A DNA stretch of 64,000 nt from contig NC_079332.1 of the NCBI RefSeq assembly GCF_029931775.1, forward strand, positions 1,252,501-1,316,500. The letters run 5' to 3'. Positions 20,601 to 31,400 of the stretch are shown piece after piece. Numbering within the stretch: position 1 is the stretch's first letter; the number at the start of each line of letters is the position of its first letter. The stretch is from Euleptes europaea. Taxonomy: Eukaryota > Chordata > Lepidosauria > Squamata > Sphaerodactylidae. Both the position numbers and the translations under genes were made by a program. The notes under the pieces are model-generated. The model was not told where the DNA came from. It did not search any database and was given only the letters and a program-made list of their open reading frames with translations.

Positions 20601-23600
20601 AGAGGAGGCTCGATCCAAACCCCTGGCCCTCAGCAAGGAGCTGCCCTCCCACGAGGAAGGTTACGGGTGGAGTTCTCCAAACCCAGCATTGTTGATACAG
20701 GACAGGAAAAGCAGCTCTTGCAGTCTCGAGAACAGAGACCCTGCTGCAATTTCCAGTGGGATCGTTGCTGGCAAAGACCACGCAGCTTCAGATGGGGAGT
20801 GGACATGGACGGAGGCCGGCACTCACCATTGGACCATGTGCACGGGCTGCTCCACTCGCTCCAGAAGTTACTCCACCCTACTTTATACCGTACTCTTGCG
20901 GTGTAGCTCTTCCCTGGCAAGAGGTCCTGAGCAAAAATTTCATGGTGTTCCCCTTGCTCTGTAACATTTTTCAGTACCTTGGAAGAAGGGAACATAACAA
21001 GACCATTGTTGGGCTATACGGAGTTTTGAGCTTGACCTTAAAAACCCAGGTGTTTTTAGAAAGTGGGCAGGGGCCAGGTAGAGCTTTCACCCAGCGAGGC
21101 TTCTGACGGACTATTGGAGATTTGACCGGCTGTGCAGATTTTTTTAAAATGCTGATGGAAAAGCTGATGATTGGCAGTTTGTGGACCTCTGATTCACTCC
21201 GACCAGGGAAGCAAAAGCGTTGCTTCCGTTGGAGATGTGTTCAAAATAATAATTCACCAGTGCTGTATGTAGGCTATGCAACAAAAATAAACCAGCACTA
21301 GACTAAACCTCTCAACATGTATTGTGTATCTTCAATTACAATGTGCAAACACAACATACAACCTATAAGGAAAAATACACACAAGAAAACCTACTCTTAC
21401 AACAAACAGAAGAAATAAGTCCATACAGATCCTCTGTTTCCATAAACTTGAACAAGTAGCATTTCATTAAGGTTGCAAAGGTAATAAATCAATTCTTTTG
21501 CTGACAAAATAGCAGTCCAACTTCCAATGGAGAGTTGTTCAAGTTTATGAAAACAGAGCATCTGTATGTACTTATTTCTTCTGTTTTGTATTGTTGTAAG
21601 AGTAGGTTTTCTTATGTGTATAGTATCTTTATAGGTTGTATGTTGTAAGTGTTTGCACATTGTAATTGAAGATATACAATACATGTTGAGAGGTTTAGTC
21701 TATTTCTGTTGGAGATTTGGGGAAACGGAAGCGGACAATTAAGGTGGTAACCCCGATTCACAGGGCTATTCCAGAGGGAGGGAGGGAGGCAGAACAGGGA
21801 CAAGTGGGCGACCTACCGGATGCTTTTGCCCTGTGGACGAAATCAGGACTTGGGATAATTCTGAAATGCCTGACAGAATGTGGGATGAGTCGTAGTCCCT
21901 TGCCCAGTTCAGGATAAATGAATGCCTGTGGCTCTTGGTGACCGTGAGGTTTCTGAGCGCCCGGGGCTTCACTGTGTTTGGGGGAGGAACAAGAGATGAG
22001 CTGAGAAAGGCAGAAACGAGAGACAAAGAACAGGGCCAGGTCCTGCGGGGGGGCTTCCAAAGGAAGGTGCTTCTCCAAAGGCCAAGGAGGAAAAAACCCC
22101 TGCGTGGCTGGCCTTCTTACAGCCACTAGCGGTGAGGGAGGGTCGGGGGTCGAGGGAGGTCTAATTAGTTCACCCACCCACACACATACATGCACTACTT
22201 TTGTGGACCCACACTGAGAGTCCGCCGCCCCCACCCCCAACCACAGCGTATTCCTTTGCACCTGAAACCAGTGCTATAAGAACATAAGAAAGGCCCTGCT
22301 GGATCAGACCAAGGCCCATCAAGTCCAGCAGTCTGTTCACACAGTGGCCAACCAGGTGCCTCTAGGAAGCCCACAAGCAAGACGACTGCAGCAGCATTGT
22401 CCTTCCTGCCTGTGTTCCACCGCACCCAAAATAATAGGCATGCTCCTCTGATACTAGAGAGAATAGGTATGCAGCATGGAGACGGGAAAGGGACACTGGG
22501 CACAAAGGCCAAGCGGTGCCTCACCAATGTTACTAAGAACCACGGCCTGTTCCTTGGATTTTTTCATCCCAGTCACCAGGGAGAGAATGTACTTGGTCCC
22601 GTGGAATCTCGTCTCGGGAATGACACAAGAACAGCTGAGGGAGGCAGACTCCGGGGTCCTCTTCTCAGGAACACACTGCAGATTGCTGGAGAGATGGAAA
22701 AGGCATCTTTCTCACCCACTGCTTTGCACTCAGCCTCTTGGCAGAATGCAGCCCCTGTAGGCGAGGATCTACCCCCCCCCCCCCGGTTATGATGGCAGCC
22801 CCTCGTGGCCCACAGTAAGTCTCCTTTTGAGATGCAGAAGAGGGAAGCAGATGCTCCCTCCCCAGAACAATCGGTCCAGTAAAATGTATCTCACGAAGCT
22901 GCCTTATACTGAGCCAGACCCTTTGAGGGTCCATCAAAGTCAGTATTGTCTACTCAGACTGGCAGCGGCTCTCCAGGGTCTCAGGCAGAGGTCTTTCACA
23001 TCACCTCCTTGCCTGGTCCTTTTAACTGGAGATGCCGGGGATTGAACCTGGGACCTTCTTCATGCCAAGCAGAGGCTCTACCACTGAGCCACGGCCCCTC
23101 CCTATCAGAACAATTTTGGATTTGGCACTTTTTGCAGTGAGGGGAAGGGAGTTTGCAGAGATGTCTCATGCGAGAACTCTTGCCTAGCCTACTTACTGGC
23201 ACAGACCTGAACTCGCTGCTCCTTCCAGGGGAAAAACCCTCCTTTCTGGCCAGAACATGGGAGTGGGAGAGTCAACCCGACTCATTCCAGCATACCTCAA
23301 AGCCCATCCAGCTGACTCCTAGACTGACCTTGGGGGCAGCTGGGTGGAGAATCCCCCCTTCACTCTGACCCAGGACAACCCCCCCTCCCCAAACCCCTTG
23401 TTTACACATGAAGCCCCGCAAGGGACTCACCGGTGAGTATTGGTGCGAACAGCCAGCCGGAACTCCGTGGCGCAGTCGGCCGCCCCCTTCGCGTCCCATT
23501 GACAGACCACCTCTGTGACATAGTCTGTGTGACACAACAGGGCAGGCGTCTCTGCAGCCCCAACTGGGAAGAAACGGGGGGCTCGCTGAAGGAAGGGCTC

Positions 23601-25685
23601 GGCACCCTCGTTTCCCTCACCCCAGTGCAGTGCGACTTCGCAGCCCCCCTCCCACCCTCCCTGCAGCCAGCTGAGACGGGCACCGGGGAACGGGACGCAG
23701 GAGGGCCGAGGCGAGTGCCCGCGGGTGCCATGGCCACCCACGACTGTGCAAAGTCGCAGCACGGTGTACAACTTTCCCCCACCCCCATGTGACACACTGC
23801 TGAGGGGGAAAAAATGGGTAGCCATGTTGGTCCGCGGTAGAAGAGCTGAATTCAAGTCCAGGAGTGCCTGAGAGACCGAAAAGACTTTTTGAGCTGTAGT
23901 CAAAACTCCATTAGATACAAGTAAGAATGGAGATCCTTCTGTTCCGGCCAGGAGATGGGGGAGGCTTGCAAAGAAAAGGAGTCAGGACTGCCACTCTTAG
24001 GTTGCCAAAGCAGCGCCCTGGAAGATTAAAATGTTTTCCCACTCGTTTTGGGGCGCTGGGATTTCTGATGTCAGAAAAGGGATGTCTGAAGGAACGATGG
24101 AGGGAAGCCCAACATGAGAGCAGGCAAAACTACGGGCCCTCTCCGGAACCAGACTATAAATAAAGTAAGCCAGCACATACTCCCCTCTTCTGTTCCACAG
24201 CCTCTTTATGTTTAACATACTACTTCCTGATCACTTTTGCATTTAGGGGTCGTCTGCCAGGATCTTCCTTAACCCCTTTACTGGGGGAGGGGCTTTGTTG
24301 CTGCTTTTATTTTTTTCCTGTGAAAATGGCTGCAGTGTTACTTTTTATGCTTAGCCATTTACACCTTGCCTTTTTCCTGAGAAAGGATCCAAAAAGGGAC
24401 CCTCCCTTCCTCCATTGTATCCTAACAACAACTCTGTGAGGTAGTTTAGGCTGACAGCATGTGGCTGACCCAAGAGTAGGGATTCGAACCCGCATCTCCC
24501 AGATCCTAGTCCAACACTCTAACCACTACACCAGGCTGGCTTTTTAAAACTTTTCATGGCTGTAATTATTAACCACACAAAAAGAAAAGTCATAACAAGG
24601 GGCTCCCCCATCCCTGGACCCAATTACGCCCTTGTTGACAAATCCCACCATGATGTCTTGGGGCAAAGAAAGACGTCAGTGACGCAAAGACCGCTCCCAA
24701 AAAGCTGTTTCGGGGGAGCAATTTTGGAGCTCACAATCAACTGCGGGCCCTGCAACTGGAAACAACTATTGCCACAAGCCAGATGTTGGGAAATGACGAA
24801 CCGCAACCCACAAGACAATGAAATCCAACGGAACGATGACTGGATTGTTTGCAAAAAAATAAAAATAAAGAAAATGCGAGCAGGCAAACGCTGGCAAGTC
24901 CCGACTCGGTTGCTCACTTGGCTTCAGCCCAGGTTCCCTCCCTGCCCTTTGCATACCTCAGAAGGAGAACCCAACCGCTCACTTCCCGTTTCGTCTTCGG
25001 GAGAAAAAAACAACAACTGCCAAGAAATGTGAGCTCATTGCTCTGAAGCTGTGAAGCAACTTCTTGGAGGCCCGGGAGCTTCCTGCCAGGGACAGAACCA
25101 CACCCCCCCCCCTCGGGTCTCCACATCCAAACAGTCATCCGGAAGTCCCAAAGCTTGTCAAACCAGACACTGCTCCAACACACCAAGAAGCAAAGCCTGG
25201 TGTTGTGGTTAGAATGTCAGCCTGGGATCGGGGAGACCCAGGTTCGAATCCCCGCTCTGCCATGGAAGCTCCCTTGGGTGACCTCTGACCAGACTCGCAC
25301 TCTCCACCTCACCTACCTCACAGGGTGGTTGTGAGGCTAAAATCGAGAAGGGGGAAATTTTGTAAGGCCCTTTGGGTTCCCAGTAGGGAACAAAGTGGGG
25401 TATAAGTGAAAACAAGCAAACATTCAGAAGGCGGCAGCTAGTGGTTTGACCGGGACCCCCGGCAAGGAGCCCCCTGCTCTGTGACCAGGACAGCCCCTTC
25501 CCCTTTGCTTCCAAGCCCAATTCCAGACGCCAGGCTTTCACTGAGAAAGCCCAAAGCCATCTGGACACGCAGCACTTACCGTGAGCGATCAGGCCGGTGA
25601 GGAAGACGGTTCGCCAGAGGCTGGGAGCGCCAACACAGGCCTTGGGCATCCTGAGGGCCATCGGTGGAGGAAGCTGGACCAGGCT
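17655..25685 (-). CDS. IL4R: Interleukin-4 receptor alpha
   Basis: Nine coding exons join in frame: 25661-25580 (exon from about 25685 after a CTTGGCAG acceptor), 23563-23431, 22685-22525, 21971-21817, 20977-20827, 20512-20413, 19267-19192, 19092-19007, 18783-17655 (stop TGA), about 690 aa against 825 in human. It binds IL-4 and pairs with the common gamma chain or IL13RA1. Visible parts: signal peptide; domain 1 with LLCHTDYV and CQWDAKG; domain 2 starting VKPRALRNLTV (human VKPRAPGNLTV); WSEWS box in exon 5; transmembrane exon 20512-20413; box 1 EWWDQVPSPAKSK; an acidic LFLDILGG like human LFLDLLGE; and spaced tail tyrosines GYRNF (about 449), GYKSFHSL (519), GYQPF (590) and PYKPLP (614), like the STAT6 sites. 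No IVYSAL-type inhibitory motif follows. Phases match IL21R for the first seven introns. Confidence 0.95.
19588..19803 (-). repeat. Type A SINE
   Basis: Reversed full copy: cttacactgaaccagaccc tail first, ending with gccacggcccctccc. It lies between IL4R exons 7 and 6, facing the next copy. Confidence 0.85.
19985..20205 (+). repeat. Type A SINE
   Basis: Forward full copy with gtggctcagtggtagagc and ggttcaatcccc. With 19588-19803 it makes an inverted SINE pair inside one IL4R intron. Confidence 0.85.
20236..20330 (-). repeat. CR1 LINE 3' tip
   Basis: The atagaatcacagagttggaa and ccccctgcacaatgcagg signature is present; short copy in IL4R intron 6. Confidence 0.8.
21237..21703. mobile_element. 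Foldback retro-insertion (possibly Penelope-like) in IL4R intron 4
   Basis: Two inverted arms, 21300-21453 and 21537-21701, pair along about 150 bases around an 83-base loop; for example agactaaacctctcaacatg against its complement at the far end. The whole is bounded by 13-base direct repeats with one mismatch: ttccgttggagat (21224-21236) and ttctgttggagat (21704-21716). Retrotransposition of a foldback or inverted-dimer copy fits. The Penelope assignment is inference. Confidence 0.65.
22276..22482 (-). repeat. CR1 LINE 3' fragment (second subfamily)
   Basis: Contains gaacataagaaaggccctgc, tctaggaagcccacaagc and cataggcatgctcctctg-like text. It ends about 40 bases from the IL4R exon 3 donor at 22525. 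Confidence 0.75.
22893..23103 (-). repeat. Type A SINE
   Basis: Reversed copy in IL4R intron 2: gctgccttatactgagcc to gccacggcccctccc, with an internal ttgagggtcc duplication. Confidence 0.85.
23806..23935 (+). repeat. Fragment of the gtagccatgttggtc repeat
   Basis: It has gggtagccatgttggtc, gtagaagagctgaattcaag and agtccaggagtgcctgagag, the complement of the family inserted at 26098-26463. Confidence 0.5.
24362..24545 (-). repeat. Type C tRNA-derived SINE
   Basis: Reversed copy with B box (gggattcgaaccc), a tagtccaacactctaaccac A-box region and the cag-ctgg end. Confidence 0.7.
25195..25425 (+). repeat. Type C tRNA-derived SINE
   Basis: Forward copy: gttgtggttagaatgtcagc, B box ggttcgaatccc, then gctctgccatgg and a tail gtataagtgaaaacaagc. 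It lies in IL4R intron 1. Confidence 0.75.
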
Positions 25686-25991
25686 CTGCCAAGAGAAAGG
25701 GCCGAGGAAGGCCAGCGTGACTGATGGCCAAGGACCTGGCCAGCTTCTCCTGGTTGCCCTGGCCTCAGCCAGGAGGGCAAGGATGGACGGACAGACAGCC
25801 CAAGAAGGCAGCAGTTCCTGAAGTGGCGGAGACCCTCCAGGGCTTCTCTGCAGAGTCCTCTTTGGAGATGGCGCTGCCCACCACTGTCTGCAGCCTGCTC
25901 AGGCGGCCCCAGCAGAGGCGGACGGGTGGGTGGGTGTCCGAGGGCTCTCCCAGGAAGCTGTCTGGGTCTGGAAGGGGAAACACAGAAGGTA

Positions 25992-26625
25992 GAAGAAGAG
26001 TTGGCTTTTATATGCCGACTTTTCCTACTCCTTAAGGGAGACGCAAACCGGCTTACAATCACCTTCCCCTCCCCACGACAGACACCCTGTGAGGTAGTAG
26101 TAGAAAAGAGCAAGAGTCCAGTAGCACCTTAAAGACTAACAAAAATATTTTCTGGCAGGGTATGAGCTTTGGTATCTGAAGAGGTGAGCTGTGGCTCAGG
26201 AAAGCTCATACCCTGCCAGAAAATATTTTTGTTGGTCTTTAAGGTGCTACTGGACTCTTGCTCTTTTCGACTATAAAAACCAACCTTCTCCTTCTCTAGT
26301 AGAAAAGGGCAAGAGTCCAGTAGCACCTTAAAGACCAACACAAAATATTTTCTGGTAGGGTCTGAGCTTTCGTGAGCCACAGCTCACCTCTTCAGATACT
26401 TATATACTTATAGACTGGACTCCTGCTCTTTTCTACTACTGCAGACAGACTAACACGGCTACCCCCTGCGAGGTAGGCTGGGGCTGAGAGAGCTGTGACT
26501 AGCCCAAGGTCACCCAGCTGGCTTCGTGTGGAGGAGCGGGGGGAATCCAGCCCCGTTCCCCAGACGAACCTCCGCCGCTCGAGTGGAGGAGGAGTGGGGG
26601 ACTCGAACCCGGTGCTCCGGACCAG
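25992..26625 (-). repeat. Type B SINE split by a foldback insertion
   Basis: Reversed SINE B runs 25992-26097 and resumes at 26464-26625. The split falls at a 13-base duplication, ccctgtgaggtag (26085-26097) and ccctgcgaggtag (26464-26476). Confidence 0.8.
26098..26463. mobile_element. Foldback retro-insertion nested in a SINE
   Basis: Arms 26104-26170 and 26201-26267 are 67-base inverted repeats with about one mismatch (gcaagagtccagtagcacct and its complement). A third partial copy follows at about 26299-26463, ending cagactaacacggctacccc. Target duplications are given under the split SINE. It may be Penelope-like; family not proven. Confidence 0.65.
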
Positions 26626-26737
26626 AGCCCCCCCCCCCACCCGCCTGCCTGCTGCTCCCCCCAGCAGCTGGAGCCCAGCCCAGCCCAGCCCAGCAGGGGG
26701 GGCAGAGACGGACCCCCAGCCCCCTGCCGGGAGCCAC

Positions 26738-26768
<31 letters not shown>

Positions 26769-27290
26769 GGGCAGCCCCGACGGGCGAGAGCAGCGGCAGT
26801 CCCGGGGCGCGCCGGGCTTTGCGCAACCTCTGCCAGCCCCCCACCCCAAACCCCACCCCTGGCCTCCCCCGGGGCCCTGGCCAGAGCCGGGCTGGGCGAG
26901 CCGGGCTGGGCGCGGGGACCCCACCTGCCGCCGGAGACCCGCACCTGCGCGCCGGGCGCGCGGGCCGACCGGCCAGGTTCGCCCCGACGGGGCGGCGGCT
27001 GCAGGCGGGGCTGCCAGCAGGAGGAGGAGGAGGAGGAGGAGGAGGAGCGGCAAGAGGGGCCACCCCCGGAAGGCCCCGCTCGCCCCTCCTCCTCCTCCTC
27101 CGCGCCAAGCCCGGGACCCTCGCCCCAGAAGCCCACCCACCGACCCACCCGACAGCGGTGAGGGGAGGGGCAGGCCCGGAGGACCCCCGCCCTGGCCCGG
27201 CGCAGGGAGGGAGGGAGGGAGGGCTGCCCGGCCCCTCTTTGCCCCCGGCGGGCAGGGTTTGGGGAGGGGCTTCAATGGCCACAGAGGCCC
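26500..27290. promoter_or_regulatory. CpG island with a CAG repeat between IL4R and NSMCE1
   Basis: Very GC-rich, CpG-dense sequence with (CAG)9 at about 26739-26765 and a GGA run at about 27018-27048. It sits between the 5' ends of IL4R (minus) and NSMCE1 (plus), both of which need an upstream noncoding exon, so a two-way promoter is likely. A possible NSMCE1 first-exon donor is GACAGCG/GTGAGG at 27157/27158. The long open frames on both strands here come from base composition. Confidence 0.6.
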
Positions 27291-27724
27291 TTTCTCCGAG
27301 GGGACTGGTCTCTACCGGCTGCAGATTTAGGTCGATAAAGGTTAGCCAGCTGTGCAGTTAGTTAGCAAATGCGACATAGCCGACAAACAAGCATGCGATA
27401 AATGCACAGGATGTCTTTGTTCAATTTGGGCGTGTAGTTAACGTACGAGGATATAATCGTCGTCTGTGCAATAGTATGCAGGATAAATCGTTAACCACTG
27501 GTAATGACAAAGGTCGGAATCCCATTCAAAGAGCCTTTGTGCGAACATCTCGCCAAACTTGCACCAAGGAGACGTGGATATATTCTCAATAACGTCCAGA
27601 CTTGGTAGTGGAAATAGCAGGTCTCTTCTGTGGCTGCTGTTCGGAGTATATTGACTCCTAAGAAGAACGAGTTTTCCTGCTATTTTGTATTTGCTAACTT
27701 ACCACCTGGAGGTTGGCAACCCTA
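27247..27724. mobile_element. hAT-like MITE interrupted by about 380 bases
   Basis: The left piece (gcagggtttggggagggg to ctctaccggctg) and the right end (acctggaggttggcaaccct, 27701-27724) are one MITE. The sequence between, about 27322-27700, carries near-terminal inverted repeats gttagcaaat (about 27360-27369) and atttgctaac (about 27688-27697). It matches nothing else here. Confidence 0.5.
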
Positions 27725-27854
27725 AGCGGCTCACGACCTTCCTCCTCCTCCCCCCCCCCCGCCTCCCTCCTTGGGAGCCTCACGACCACCCCGGGAGGGA
27801 GGGGGGCAAGGCGGAGAGGGCATCTTCTGGGCGTGGAGTAGGGGGCCACTGGTG

Positions 27855-27943
27855 GGGAGGTAGTTGTGAATTTCCTGCATTGTGCAGGGTGTTGGACTAG
27901 ATGACCCTGGGGGGAACCCTTCCTACTCTGTGATGCTATGAGA
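27855..27943 (+). repeat. CR1 LINE 3' tip
   Basis: Contains aatttcctgcattgtgcagg, ggactagatgaccctgg and a ctctgtgatgctatga end. Confidence 0.75.
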
Positions 27944-28481
27944 GCCTGAGCCTGGCCCAACCCAGAAGGCCAGTTCCCGTGGCCAGAGGAGGATGCGGTC
28001 CGAGTCCAGCCGTCTAACCACTACGCCAGGCTGTCTGTCTGCCAGCGGTGGTCTGAACCCCTTCAGGCGGGGCGGGGCGCTGCCTGCCAGCCCTACCCCA
28101 GACAGCCCAGGCCTGGCCCCCTCAGGCAGCCAGACACCTCCCCAGCCACAGGCTCCTTCGCCCCCTCTCCAGGCCTGGCCTGGCCCTCTTGGCATCCTCG
28201 CCAGAGGCAGCAGCGCCAGCCCTGAAGTGCAGCACACGCGTGCGCATGGAAAAGGCATGCGCTGCTTCCTTTAGGCCTGGACAGATGTCGCAGCAACTGG
28301 TCAGGAAGAGCACCAGAAAAGAGAGGGCAAGTGCAACGGGGCAACCCTCGGCCAGGCACCCGACCACCTGATGCCCCGCCTGGCTGCACTAGAGAAACAC
28401 ACATCCCCGCACCTGTGGCTCCCTTCCCCCTTTCTCTGGCTGGGCGCTCTTCTTTCTCACAGCTCTCCCTCTCCTTTCTAG

Positions 28482-31400
28482 CTCCTTGCCGCTGCCGACC
28501 CCTCCCGCAGGCCCCGTGGCCAGAGCCAGGATGGCCGCTGTCATGACTGATGCCCACCGCCAGTTCCTGCAAGCCCTGCTGTCTCAGGGCATCGTGCAGA
28601 GTGAACGGGCTGCCTCGCTGCACCGGCAGTGCTGCGAACTGCATCGGGGTGAGTGGTGGCGATGCCTCCTCTGGGTAGAGGACGGGGGAACACTAGCCCA
28701 CGGGGCTCTGCCCAGAAGCCACCCAAGTGGCAGCGAAAATGGGGGGGGGATGCCTCCTAGGGGTTCAGCAAGGCTGAGCCTGTGGGTCCCTCCGCACCTC
28801 TGCAGTTGTCCCAATTGCAGCAAGGAGCTTAAAAAGCAGCGCTGTGGACCATTTATTCCACACCATGATTCACATGAACACATGAAGCTGCCTTATACTG
28901 AATCGGATCCCTGGTCCATCAAAGTCAGTACTCTCTACTCAGATCGTCAGTGGCTCTCCAGGGTCTTAGGCAGAGGTCTTTCACATCACCTGCTTGCCTG
29001 GTCTCTTTAACTGGAGATGCCTGGGATTGAACCTGGGACCTTCTGCATGCCAAGCAGATGCTCTACCACTGAGCCACAGCCCATTCACTTGAGAACAGCA
29101 GGCCTGTCTTCGCCCCCCTAGCCGGCTCTCCCAAAAGGGCCCACGGCCTCTGCTCTGCAGAAGCTGCTGCAAAGAGGTGAGGGTGTTTGTGTGTGCCCTC
29201 TCACAAAGTCCCACGGCTGATCAAGGCAACTGAATGCAGACAGGGAGACATGCCCACCATGCCCCTGAGACAGCGAACCCTCTGCCAGGTGTCTGTTCCC
29301 AGGCTGTACAGGTGGGGACCCAGGCAAGCACCAATAGGCTGGAGGAGGCTCTTGGCGCCATGCATGCATCACCAGCCAGTGCTTGCACAAGGCACAGATG
29401 TGGTATCTTGTGGGGGCGGGGAGCAGCGGGATTGGCTGGGTGGGGCAGCAGCACTTGTTTGCTTGATTTGGAGGGCAGCTTTGGAGGGTGAGGACCCAGA
29501 TGGGGGTCCGTGGTTCGAGCCCCCCCCCCCGCCCCGCACAGGCCTTTGCAGGTGCTTCCCGTTTCTCAAGATCCGGAGCTGGCCTGGATTTCACAACCCT
29601 GCAGTCAGGACTCAAAAACACCCTGATTTGATCTGGCGTCTGTGAGATGAGCCCCCAAGAGTCTTTACGCGTGCCATCTTCTCTTTCCCCCTAAATTTTT
29701 TTTGCTGAAGTACACAGTTTTTAATGTTAGTTTTGCGCCAACAGAAAACAAGCGGCGTAAAAGAAATCGAGCAGGGACCTAAGTGATGCGCCGAGCATCT
29801 TGTGTATGCCACCCCAGGTTCTCTGGCAGAAGGGCACAACAAAAATGTATCACAGATGAGTGTGGGGATCTGTCAGAGCAGATTTACTTAAAAAAAAATC
29901 CATCCCTTTGAAAACAAGCAGCGTTTCCACCGAGCAGCCCTTCCTGCCCCCCGAGAGCCGACTTGGCCCAATTCCGACGGGTAAGGAGCCGGCAGCCGGG
30001 CAGTGCCACATGCACTCCTCTCGGAGGCCTCAGGCCCTGCGCTGTAAGCCAGCCCCACATGAACGCATGAACACGTGAAGCTGCCTTCTACTGAATCAGA
30101 CCCTCGGTCCATCAGCATTGTCTACTCTGACCGGCAGCGGCTCTCCAGGGTCTCAGGCAGAGGCCTTTCACATAACCTGCTTGCCTAGTCCCTTTAACTG
30201 GAGATGCCGGGGATTGAACCTGGGGTCTTCTGCATGCCAAACCGATACTCTACCACTGAGCCACAGCCCCTCTCTATGGCTCCTGCAGGGTCTCAGGCAG
30301 GGGTCCTTCACATCACCTACTTGCCTGGTCCCTTTAACTGGAGATGCTGGGGATTGAACCTGGGACCCTTCTGCATGCCAAGCAGATGCTCTACAAAGTG
30401 AGCCCCAGTGCAGGCCGTCTCACGCAGGGCGTGACTGACTCATGTGTCTTCTCTCCCCCACCCCTCCACCCCCAGTCCATTACGCTGCTGATAAACTGGA
30501 CGACTTCATCCACGTGGCTAACCTTCAACTGCAACCTCTGTTTATGGAGATCAGGAAAGGCATGTCGGAAGACACTGGCCAGACATGTTATGCTCTGGTA
30601 AGACAGACACGCGAACACATGAAGCTTGCCTGATACTGAATCAGACCCTTGGTCCGTCAAAGTCAGTACTATCTACTCAGACTGGCAGCGGCTCTCCAGG
30701 GTCTCAGGCAGAAAAGGGTCTTTCACATCATCTACCCGCCTAGTCCCTTTAATTGGAGATGCCACTGGGGATTGAGCCTGGGACCTTCTGCCTGTCAAGC
30801 AAATGCTCTACCACTGAGCCACAGCTCTGCCCTACTGAGGCCTCCTGTACGGTGGCCTTGGACGCCAAAAATAGTGGAATAGAGCCCCTCTCTCTCTTCA
30901 CAGCCTGCAGATTTATCAGAACGCTTTACAAAATGCACCTCATTTCAAGCCAGGGTCCAAGCCCCCCCCCCCCAAGATACCCGGAGGTGCTGGAGGGAGC
31001 CATGCCAGAGGCATGAACAGCAGGAGAAAGCCGGATGCAAACACGGAAGGCTTCCCGCTCGGGAAGGGTGGGCAGTTCTGGGCTGAGACGGAACACCTGC
31101 GGCATCGCCGTAACCACACTTGTTTCTGCGCAGGTGAATCTGGCGGAATCGGAGGTCACACGGATGGCAAGCGACTACTCCGAGACGGAGCTGGAGCTGT
31201 TCAAGAAAACAGTTAAGTGTGTGTTTTAAGGCCAGTACACACACCCTGTGTGTGGGGGGGGGGGGCGGGGCGGAGAATGTGTTCTGGTGTACAGTTGTGT
31301 GTGGAAAACACAGCTGAAGTGATTCATAGAATCATGGAAGGGACCACCACGGTCATCTAGTCCAACCCCCAGCACAATGCAGGAATTGTGGACAGGCAGT

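Noticed and set aside
26392-27361. Several frames of 190-296 codons on both strands
   Set aside because: Low-complexity Pro/Gly/Ala/Gln text from a CpG island with CAG and GGA runs, partly over repeats.
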